NCBI RefSeq assembly: GCF_900114645.1
Contig: NZ_FOTR01000001.1
Span: 248,001 to 312,000, forward strand
From: Gracilibacillus orientalis
GTDB taxonomy: Bacteria > Bacillota > Bacilli > Bacillales > Amphibacillaceae
Direction: 5' to 3'
Length of the DNA: 64,000 bases
Position numbers and translations under genes: made by a program. This document shows, piece by piece, positions 1 through 10,700 of the stretch (positions are counted from its first letter, which is position 1; every line of letters starts with the position of its first letter). Under the pieces are notes generated by a model. The model made no database searches, was not told where the DNA came from, and saw nothing but the letters and a program-made list of their open reading frames with translations.

Positions 1-47
1 TAAGCTGAGGCGCTTCCTCCGGCATATGGTAAACAAAATAATCTCAA
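1..47 (-). CDS. Type II thioesterase, N-terminal fragment (runs off the window)
   Basis: Reading leftward past the end of the sfp-like gene, a frame opens with TTG at 47 and encodes MRLFCLPYAGGSASA before the window ends. This is the characteristic beginning of external type II thioesterases of NRPS clusters (the SrfAD/GrsT kind, whose first strand reads FCxPYAGGSA). These enzymes clear misprimed or stalled 4'-phosphopantetheine arms of carrier proteins. A GGAGAAGGGG ribosome-binding stretch lies inside the last sfp codons, with its G-run ending about 8 bases before TTG, so translation is probably coupled to sfp. The active-site GxSxG lies outside the window. Identity rests on 15 residues plus context. 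Confidence 0.72.
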   Translation of the reverse strand, partial: MRLFCLPYAGGSASA

Positions 48-52
48 GATTA

Positions 53-787
53 TTACCCCTTCTCCTGTTGTAAATAAATATTATTAAAATGGCTAATTAA
101 TTCTTTTTGATCAACTGTTATAATATTTGGTTTTACAATATCCTTTCCAGAACAAACAGCAATTTTATATCCAGGTATTACATTATATTGAAACAGACTT
201 TTGTAGTAGTCATTCTGGTAGTTCCCATTAACTACAGAAATATTGCCTTCTAAAGATATATTTATAGAGAAATCTTTTAAGGAGAGCGATAATCCTAACC
301 CGCAACATTTAATATAACTCTCCTTCAAAGTCCATATTTCATAAAATTTATCTAATCTATTATTTGAATCACTATTAATATACTTACATTCTTCATTTGT
401 AAAAAAGGCAGTTGATATTTCTTCAACATTTAAAGGTTTAATCTCCTCAATATCACAACCAACATCATTATCATTAATTGCGCACATTACATAATTCCCG
501 GAATGGGAGATATTAAAATGAAAAGAAGGAAAGCCCTTAAGAGAAGGCTTTCCATACAGATTTTTTTCAAAATAAATTTCTTTATTTTCTATCCCTATTT
601 TTCCCATGATAAGATACCTGATGAGAACTTCTCCAACTGTTGTACGTAATTTGTCCTCAGATTTAATAAACCTTTGAACTCTTTTACTTTTTTCAGAGTC
701 CATTAGTGGATAAAGATTTGAAAGTTCCCCATCAGCTAAACTGGTGATTTTGACTAAGTATATATCCATAATGCTATTGAATAACAT
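53..787 (-). CDS. sfp: Sfp-type 4'-phosphopantetheinyl transferase
   Basis: A 244-residue enzyme, about the size of Sfp. It transfers 4'-phosphopantetheine from CoA to the conserved Ser of carrier-protein domains and so activates both NRPSs of this cluster. Visible family motifs are FNISHSG (about 91-97), GCDIEEI with Mg-binding Asp112 and Glu114, and WTLKESYIK with Lys155/Glu156. It starts only 2 bases after the hydrolase stop, so it belongs to the same leftward operon. Neither the first ATG nor the downstream ATG at 769 has a strong ribosome-binding site, so the exact start is uncertain and coupled translation is likely. Confidence 0.93.
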   Translation of the reverse strand: MLFNSIMDIYLVKITSLADGELSNLYPLMDSEKSKRVQRFIKSEDKLRTTVGEVLIRYLIMGKIGIENKEIYFEKNLYGKPSLKGFPSFHFNISHSGNYVMCAINDNDVGCDIEEIKPLNVEEISTAFFTNEECKYINSDSNNRLDKFYEIWTLKESYIKCCGLGLSLSLKDFSINISLEGNISVVNGNYQNDYYKSLFQYNVIPGYKIAVCSGKDIVKPNIITVDQKELISHFNNIYLQQEKG

Positions 788-789
788 TT

Positions 790-1614
790 TTATGAATTTT
801 TTGAGTTATCGAAAAAGAATTCCGAAATCATTTTAAAAAAAAGCTCTGGAGATTCCAGGTTAGCTAAATGTGCAGCATCAGGTATTGTAATCCTTTTAAC
901 AGAAGGAAGTTCTTTACTCATTAGCTCAGATATATCATGAAAATCTTGAACATCATACTTACCATTAATAATTAGTACAGGGACTCGAATATCTTTTATC
1001 TGTAAGATGTTATCTTCCGTTTCTATTTCTTCGCAAGGATGATCTGGTTCAGGCTTAGTTAAAGATTTTATCTGCATATCAATAACTAATTGTTTCACAT
1101 CTGAATTGATAAGTTCAGGGTCCCTATTTCTTAGTATCCATGTTTCATAGTTAAACTGTGCTGTTTCTTCTATTTTACCTTCTTGTAATAATTTTTCTTC
1201 TCCTTCTTCATATTCTTGGAGGTAAGACGAGTCTTCCCATCCACTTAAAGCTGGAGACAAAAGTGCTAAACTCAGACATTTTTCTGGGTTCTCTAGATAA
1301 AAATCAATAGCTATTTTCCCACCAAATGAAGCTGCTAAAATATGAGTATGGTTAATGTCTAGGTGTGTAAGAAGTTCATTAATAATATTACTATAAGAGT
1401 AATTTACTCCAGTGAAATCACTTGATCCATAGCCAGGAAGATCAAGCCTAACTACCCGATATTTTTCTGATAATAAGTGAAATTCTTTATCCCACATACG
1501 TGAATCTGCAATTCCAGCATGAAGTAATAATAAATTTTCACCAGTACCTTTTGAGTGAAAATAAATATTAGCTCCCGTAGCATTAAGAATCCCTTTTACT
1601 TCATTTGTTTGCAT
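790..1614 (-). CDS. Alpha/beta hydrolase of the NRPS cluster, candidate release enzyme
   Basis: A 274-residue alpha/beta-hydrolase fold protein. The nucleophile elbow is AASFGG with Ser96, so the first Gly of GxSxG is replaced by Ala. An oxyanion LLHAG loop lies at 30-34, the acid is in NGKYDV, and the histidine is in AAHLANLE near the C-terminus. It resembles the 3-oxoadipate enol-lactonase/MhpC type more than classical NRPS thioesterases. The upstream three-module NRPS ends in a carrier domain with no thioesterase, and this gene lies between it and sfp. A role in hydrolytic or cyclising release, or in tailoring, is inferred. A GGAGG site precedes the ATG by about 10 bases. Confidence 0.8.
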   Translation of the reverse strand: MQTNEVKGILNATGANIYFHSKGTGENLLLLHAGIADSRMWDKEFHLLSEKYRVVRLDLPGYGSSDFTGVNYSYSNIINELLTHLDINHTHILAASFGGKIAIDFYLENPEKCLSLALLSPALSGWEDSSYLQEYEEGEEKLLQEGKIEETAQFNYETWILRNRDPELINSDVKQLVIDMQIKSLTKPEPDHPCEEIETEDNILQIKDIRVPVLIINGKYDVQDFHDISELMSKELPSVKRITIPDAAHLANLESPELFFKMISEFFFDNSKNS

Positions 1615-1722
1615 AGTATACTAACCTCCACTTTATATTTATAAATAAATAATGAGCAATACTTAAAACATGAATAAGGTAAGGCTATCTCTATATAAGA
1701 AACGACCTCACATATAACTTGC

Positions 1723-4700
1723 TTATAATTTCAGTCTTTTTAATATACTCTCAGCACTTTCTCCCTTTTCCATCCTATTTAATAATTCAATAGCTTCATT
1801 TTCGTCTAACAATTCAATAGCAGCTATTAAATTATCCTTTGCTTCAATATCTTTCATAATAAACCTAGCTACTGACTCAACTGTTGGATTCTCAAAAAAG
1901 TCTCTAAATCCTAATGTGTAACTAAATTCTCTCTCAATTTCAATAATTAATTTATTAACAAGTAAAGAATGGCCACCTATATCAAAAAAGTTATTATTCA
2001 ATCCAACTTTGGATACCTCTAACAGTTTACCCATGATAGTAGATACTTGTTTTTCAATATCAGTTTTAGGTGCTACATATTCTAAATCCTGATTTAAATT
2101 ATCTATACTATCATTTGGTTTAGGTAATGCTGCACGATTAATTTTACCATTTGGAGTAAGAGGTAGTTTATCCATCCTTATAAAAAATGATGGAACCATA
2201 TAACTAGGTAACAGTTTCATAAGATAATCTTTAAATTGAATGTTTTCCATTTTTTCTTCGCTTACATAGTAACATACCAAACGATCTTGATTATTATGGT
2301 TGTTAGGAACCACCACACAATCACTAATGTTTTTATGTTTTCGTATTGCAAACTCAATTTCTGAAATTTCTATTCTAAATCCTCTTATTTTAACTTGATG
2401 ATCCAGTCTACCAAGGAACTGTATGCTTCCATCAGGTAAATATCTACATAAGTCACCAGATTTATAAAGCCTACCTCCTTTTTCACTAGAGAAAGGATCT
2501 GGTATAAATGACTTTGCTGTTTCTCGCGGATTATCAATGTATCCTCTGCCAACACTTATACCACCTATAAACAATTCACCTTTTACTCCGATTGGTACAG
2601 GTCTTAGAAAATCATCAAGAATATAAATTTTTATATTTGATAAGCGAAATCCTATTGGCAATGGAATAGGTTCTTGATCTATCCTTGTTGGAACAAAATA
2701 ATGTGTAACATCATCTGAACACTCTGTTGGCCCATATGCGTTAATAATAGGTATATGAGGAAAATTCTTATACCATTTTTCACAAATATCGTTAGGCAAG
2801 GCTTCCCCAGTAACTATTAAAAATCTTAAATTTGAAATCAAAACAGACTCATTTAAATCCAACACAGCTCTTAACAAAGAGGGAACCACTTCTAAAATGG
2901 TAGCATTAACTTTATTTGCTTCAGAGAATAAAGTTAATGGGTTCATTGCCACATCTTGGTTTACTATATGAACGTTTCCACCTGTTAAAAGACAAATAAG
3001 ATTTTGCCAAACAGAAATATCAAAAGATTGCGACGAATTTTGAATGATTGTATCCTTTTCAATATTTAGGTCTCTAATTTTAGCAAATAGATGATTTATC
3101 ATACCCTTTTGCTCAATCATAACTCCTTTTGGTTGGCCAGTAGAACCTGAAGTAAATATAACATAAGATAAGTCTGATTCTTTACCTAGATGGATTCTTT
3201 GTTCAACTAATGATGTATCAATACATTTAGTTTCTAACAAATCCTCAATATAAAGTATAGGTATTCCATTACTAATTTTTTCAACATCTTTAGCTAGAGA
3301 TTTTTCTGCAATAATAATGTCAGATTTACTTTGATCTAAAATCTGAGAAGCTCTAGCCTTAAGATAGTTAGGATCTATTGGTACATAAGCTGCTCTTGAA
3401 TGAAAGACACCAATCATAGACACTAAGAAATTTGTAGAGCGCTCTAAATATAAAGATACATGGCTTCCAACATTAATGTTATTTGCTATCAACTCAGCAG
3501 CTACTATACATGAGCGATTCCAAACTTCACTATAAGTTAGACTTTTTTCGTGATCGGACGCGCAAATTTTTTCTGAATGTTTAATAGCTGCGTTTTTAAG
3601 AAGTTGCGAGTATGTTTTGTCTGTAGGGAATTTATCTTCCGTTTGATTCCAATTCGTCACTACCTTTGCATAGGAGTTTCTATCCAACACGTCTATTTCA
3701 GATAATAATAAATTTTGATCGTAAGTAATGTCTTCTATAACTTTTTTGTAACTGTTGAAAAGGTTATTTATTGTACTTTCTTTATATAGACTGCTATCAA
3801 ATTCAATATTTACAACATAACCATCATCTCGTTCTTCTAATACAAACATCAAATCAAATTTGGCTGTATTGTTATGAATAGGCAGAGTCCTTACTTCCAC
3901 ATCAGGTAAGTCAATTTCTTTCATATTCATATTATTGAGAACAAACATAACCTGAAATAAAGGGTTTTGCTCCATATTTCTAACTGGGTGTAATGCTTCA
4001 ACAACCTTTTCAAACGGTACGTCTTGATTATTTAATGAATCTACAGTATCTTCTTTTACTCTTCTCAAAAACTCTTTAAAACTTGGGTTATCTCTGCCAT
4101 CTAGTTTCATAACCACCGTATTAACAAAATAACCAATTAATTCTTCGATAGCAGCATTCTTTCTTCCTAATACCGGTGAACCCACTGTTACAGCTTTCAT
4201 TCCTGAATACTTTTGAAGTAAAACACCAAAGGCACTTAACAGAAATACATATGGTGTCACACTATTTTCTTTACAAATTTCTTTAATAGTATCCTTAGAA
4301 ATCTCAGTCATTTTATAAGAAATATTCTTCCCTATATTTGACCAATCAAGCTTTCTTGGGAAATCACTTGGAATTTCTAGAGTCTCATTAAAGTCCTCTA
4401 GTTTTTCTTTCCAATAAGTTAACTGGTTGTTAAGCACCCCTGAACCAAGTAACCGTTTATGCCAATTGGCATAATCAGCAAATTGGAACTCTAATTTTGG
4501 AAGAGCATCCTGAGTCTTAAATGATTTATAATAGTAAGATACTTCTTCCATCAAAATTTTAATAGACCATTCATCTGAGATAATATGGTGCATAACAACC
4601 ATTAACTTGTAATGATTATCTGCCACTTCTAATAAAGTTAACTTAAATAAAGGCCCTTTATCAAAATTAAAACGCCTTCTTCCTTCTTCTAGCACTATAT

Positions 4701-7700
4701 CAGACCACGATTTATTCTCTACAATTTCTAAAGGGGTAGGTACTGAATTAAGTACCTTTTGATAGAATTCTCCTTCTTCTTCATAGAAAACGGTTCTAAG
4801 TACTTCATGTCTCGTTATGATTTGAGATATAGCACTTTGAAATGCCTCAATGTTTATGTTTCCGATAAACTCCATAGCACCAGAAACATTATAAGAATAA
4901 TCATCTGGCATGATTTTATTTATAAGTAATAGTTGCTGTTGTCCATAGGATGCTGGAATTCTCACGTTCCTATTAACCTTACTAATTTTAACCTGGGAAC
5001 TAGTACTATATTCATTTTTTATACTTTTTGCTAAATCTTTAATCGTAGGTTTCTCAAATATAATACGAATTGGAACAGAAAGATTTTTACATTGATTAAT
5101 TTTATTTATTACTTGAGTTGCAGTTAGCGAATAGCCCCCTATTTCAAAGAAATTAGATGTAGTACTTATATTATCAATATTAAGCACTTCACTTATAATT
5201 TTAGAAATCTCTATCTCTAATGGTGTAGTAGGAGCGACATATTTATCTGCTGTGTGAATAGTTGTTTTTGGATAAGGCAACAGCTTGTAGTCTATTTTCC
5301 CATTTAAAGACAAAGGTATCTTATCTATTTTTATGAAATTTGAAGGAACCATATAACCTGGTATTTTGTCACTTAGGATTGCTTTGAAATAATCTATATC
5401 TACCTCATTTTTTGATAGATAATAAGCAACTAGTCTTGTATGAGACTCTTGTTCATATGTCCAAACTACGCAATCATTTATCTCTTCCATTTGCATAATT
5501 GCCTGCTCAACCTCACCTAACTCAATTCGAAAACCACGAACCTTCACTTGCCTATCTTTTCGATTAATAAATTGATAAACACCGTTTCCAATATGACGAC
5601 ACAAATCTCCTGTTTTGTATAATCTCGAAGCGAGTCCATCAGAATATGAGTTTGGAATAAAACTAATTGCAGTCTGTTTAGGATTATTATAATATCCCCT
5701 ACCTACTCCCTCACCACTAATATAAAGTTCTCCAGGAACCCCATCAGGAACCAAATTAAGATGTTTATCCAATATATATATATTAGTATTTATTATTTTT
5801 TTACCAATAGGAACTGAAATTAAGTTCTCTGATTGATTTACAGGGACAAAATAATGAGTAACATCATCAGAACATTCCGTTGGACCATAAGCATTTACCA
5901 ATTTAACATCAGGGAATTTTCGATAAAATCTATTAGCTAAGTTAACAGGCAATACCTCTCCTGTTACAAGGAGATACTTTAATGCATTAGTATTAATACT
6001 AATATCCATATCTAATGCTACTCTTAGAAAAGAAGGTACAACTTCTAAAATATCGATCTCTTTATCAGCTTGATATTGAAACAATTTGATTGGGTTTGTA
6101 GATACCTCTTGATTAGTAATGTATACGCTTCCTCCTGTCAAAAGAGAAACTAAATTCTGCCATACAGAGATATCAAAACTTTGGGAAGCATTTTGTATAA
6201 TTTTATCGTCTTTTAATTCTAAATCTTCAATCTTAGAATAAAGATGATTTATCATGCCTTTTTGCTCCACCATAGCTCCTTTTGGTGTTCCTGTTGAACC
6301 AGAAGTAAATATAATATAGCTTAAATCCCTGGGTTTTCCTTCCTTAATAAACTGTAAAATCTCTAGATCAAATAACCCATCGGGTGTTGGAAGATCTTCA
6401 TAGTAAATTACTTTAATATCAGAATCAACTTGTTTGAAAATATCCGAAAACTTTCTTTCAGAAAGTACAACTTTGCATTTAATCTGACTTAATATATTGT
6501 TTATTCTACTTATAGGATAGTAAGGATCAATTGGGACGTATGCTCCACGTATATTGAAAGTACCTATTATTGAACTTAAAAAGCGACTTGACCTATCCAT
6601 AATAATGGGTAATATATCGCCTTGTTTTAGATCATTATCTAAAAGATATTTTGACACTTTTGCAGACTCATTCCATAAGTCTGTATATGTTAATATTCTT
6701 TCATCATCTTCAACTGCCATTTTATCTGCATGAATATTGGTTTTTTTGTAGAACAACTGAGAAAATGTTTGATCTAAAGGGATACTATCTAGTCTTGTGA
6801 AACTTTCCTGTAACAGGTATGATTTCTGTTTTTCAGGAATGACTGATATGGTATTAAGCTGATTATGTGGTTCTGATATACACGAATTAATGATTTGCTC
6901 AAAAACCTCAGACATTGATACGATGGTTTCTGTTTTAAATAAATTTGTATCATATTCAAAGTTTGCAATTAAGTTTCCATTTGCTTGTTCTTCTACAATA
7001 ACCATTAAATCAAACTTAGTAGAATAACTTTCTATATCTAAAGATTTAACCAATATATTTGGTAATTCTACTTCTTTAGTTGGTGTATTTTGTAGGACAA
7101 ACATTACCTGAAATAAACTACTATTATTGATATTTCTCTCGGGATTAATTGCTTGAACTACTTTCTCAAAAGGAACCTCTTGATTAGACATACTTTCGCT
7201 AATATCTTGTTTATTTTTTTCTAAATACTCATTAAAAGTTGGGTTATTTGAACCATCTAAAGAGATAGAAATGGTATTTACAAAATACCCAATTAAATCT
7301 TCAAGTGTAGATGCATTTCTATTAGCAACAGGAGTCCCAACTATAATTTTTTCATTCCCTGAGTATCGCTGTAACATTAGCCCAAAACAGGATATCAATA
7401 AAGAAAACATGGATGATTCTGATTTAAATGCATAGTCTTTCAATTTGGTAACAGTATCTTGATGTAAGGCAGTTATATGATGTAATCCCTTTCTATCTCT
7501 ACTAAACCCTCTAGGATAATCAGTAGGTAACTCCAGTGTTTTTGATGCTTTTTTAAATTTATTCACCCAGTATTTTATTTGATTATTGAATAGTTCACTG
7601 CTTTCTTGTTTCTTTTGCCATGCAGCATAGTCTCGATATTGAATATCCAAAGGTGCAAGACTATTTTTGTAGCTTTTTTCATCATACTGCTGATAATATT

Positions 7701-10700
7701 CAAGAAAATCTTTAATTAATAGGTGAACCGACCAGCCATCGAAAATAATATGGTGAATGACAAAGAGCAATCTATGTTTATTTTTATTTAACTTCACTAA
7801 CGAAATATGAAATAAAGGTGCAGTTTCTAAATTGAATATTCTATGTGTTTCAGTCTTACATATTTCTTCCCAGCCCTTGAGGGGATTTTCATCTTGAGAT
7901 AGGTCAATATACGTAAACGGCAACTCAATATCATCCGAAATTAATTGATAAGCAGAGTTATCTTCCTTTATAAACTGAGTTCTTAGAATTTCATGTCTAA
8001 GTATTACTTGTTCCCATGCTCTTTTCATTGCAAGAAGGTTAATATCTCCTATAAATTCAAAACCACCGGGTATATTGTATCCATGAGATTCTGGATTTAT
8101 TTCATTAATTAAAAGTATTTGATCTTGACCAAAAGAAGCTACTGCGGGATTATCACTAATTTTTGATATTAACTTGCTATTAGCAGTAGGCTCTAATGAA
8201 TCAATTGTCTCAGCTATATCTCTAATAGTAGGAGACTTAAGAAATGCTTTTAGTGAAAGATCTATAGAGAAAGATTCTTTTATTCTACTTATAACACTCA
8301 TTACCATTAGTGAATGACCACCATAATGGAAAAAACTTTTTTCTACATTAATTTTATTAATATTTAAGACATCGCAGAAAATATTTAATAGCTTTTTTTC
8401 TGTTTCAGTTTTTGGATAAGAATCGTCCTCTAAAATTTCCTGATTAAAATCAGGATAAGGTAACTTCTTTTTATCTAATTTGCCATTCGAAGTAAGAGGA
8501 ATACTATCAAGTTTTATAAATAAATTAGGAATCATATATTTAGGTAAAACATTCAAAAGTTTTTTATATATTTTTTCAGAACTTAACTCAGAATCCGAAG
8601 TGTAATAGCAGAGTAATTGGTTGTGATCTTTTGAAGCAATCACTGCAACCCTTTTTACTTCTTTAAATTGGATTTTTACTGTGTTTTCAACTTCTCCAGT
8701 TTCTATTCTGTATCCTCTAATTTTTACCTGCTCATCTTTTCTGCCAATATACTCAATTTTTCCATCGTAATTTAATCGGCATATATCCCCCGAACGATAA
8801 AGGCGTTTTGATGGAATGTCAGATAAGTGGTCAGGAATAAACAACTGAGAAGTGGTTTTAGGATTTTGATGATAACCGTTAGAAACGCTATCTCCTCCAA
8901 TATACAATTCACCTGGGAACCCTGGCGGTAAGACATTTAAGTTTTCATCGAGTATATACAACGAAACATTAGGAATTTCTCTGCCTATGGTTATATTTTT
9001 TTTATTAAAAGGGTACCGTATCTCCTCAATTGAACAACCTACTGTACTCTCTGTAGGACCATACTCATTGAATATAACCATATCCTGATTTTCTATCTTT
9101 TGAATATGATGATTATAAAGTTGTTCTCCGCCTACAATTAAGCAAGAAACATGATTATACCAAGAATTTAAATCCTGATTTATTATGTCTAAATGTGAAG
9201 GAGTCAGCTTAATGAATCGAAATTTATTCTTTGAACAAATAACTCTATTTAATTCATTTATCTCGTCATCTTTCTTAATTAATATAGTAAGGTTAGAGAA
9301 AAGTGGTAAAAACACGCTAGTAAGTGTTAAATCAAAAGAAATAGAAGAATGTAATAAAGCATATTCCCCTTCAAAAGGAATTATATATGTGTTTTCCGCA
9401 AAATTAAGATAGTTTAAAAACTGCCTTTGGTTGACAATAACACCTTTTGGTAACCCTGTAGATCCAGATGTATATATCATATAAAGAGGATTATTAATAT
9501 TCTCTTTTGGAATTAGAGATTCATCATACTCCATTTCTTTTATACCAGAAGTAATAATTATTTTACCTTTAAAATCAAAATCTAGGATTTCTTCTGTAAT
9601 TAAATAGCTTACATTATCTCTCTTTAACATTGACTCAACTCTTTGTTTTGGTAGACTTTTATCAAGTAAAATTGCACAAGCTCCAGCCTTAATTACAGAA
9701 AGAAATTGGATGATAAATTCAGAAGATCTAGACATATATATTCCTACAAAATCTCCTTCTTTTACTCCCTTATTTAGTAAATGGATTGTCGATTGATTAA
9801 CTTTATTACTTACAGTTAGATAATCTAAAGTTATCTCTCCATCTTCTATACAGGGTTTACTAGGATTTTGTATAACATTTTGTTCAAATCGCTTTATTAT
9901 TGATTCCATTGGGTATTCGATATTATTTTGTTCCTTACCAATACTATGGTTCGTGTGAAAATTACTATCGAATATATTAATATCAGACAAGAGGTTTTCA
10001 GGGTTCTTAATAAACTCACACAAAATTTTTGTGTATGCGTAAATCAAACTAGAAACTGTTTCAACATGCCATAGGTTTTTCTTATATTCAAAATTAATAT
10101 TAAGAATATCATTCTCCTCAGAAATAAACATAGTCATATCAAATTTGGCTTGCTTTGCATTAATTTCTGAGGCATTTATTTTCAGATCGTTCAAACTAAG
10201 TGAACTTTTTGGCATATTTTGCATAACAAACATAATGTTAGTTAGTGGATTGGCTTCGTATGTTCGTTCTGGAGCTATTGCTTTAACTATTTCACTAAAA
10301 GGTAAATTTTGATTAGTGAAACTTAATGAGATTTCATCTTTAGCTTCATTTATATAATTAGATACACTTGAATTTGAATCTATGTTGAACACTATTGGAA
10401 GTGTATTCACAAAATTTCCAATAACACCTTCAAGTTCTTTAAAAGGTCTATTTGCAACTGGTGTTCCTATAATAATATTACTTTTTCTTGAAAATTTATT
10501 TATAAGAAATGCAAAAGCTGACATTAAAAACATGTAAGGTGTAATTTGGTGTTTTTCACAAAAAATCCTTATGTTATTATACAATTGCCTATCAATAATA
10601 GAAGTCAAATTTCCAGATTCATCTGGGTTAATTGCGTCTGTTTTATAATCTTTTGGTAGATCAAGTCGCTCAATTGGCGCATTAAACTTTCCCTTCCAAT

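Noticed and set aside
9185-9412. Plus-strand frames of 60-130 codons inside the NRPS, addAB, asnO and other genes
   Set aside because: All are antisense shadows of well-supported genes with no ribosome sites or motifs.
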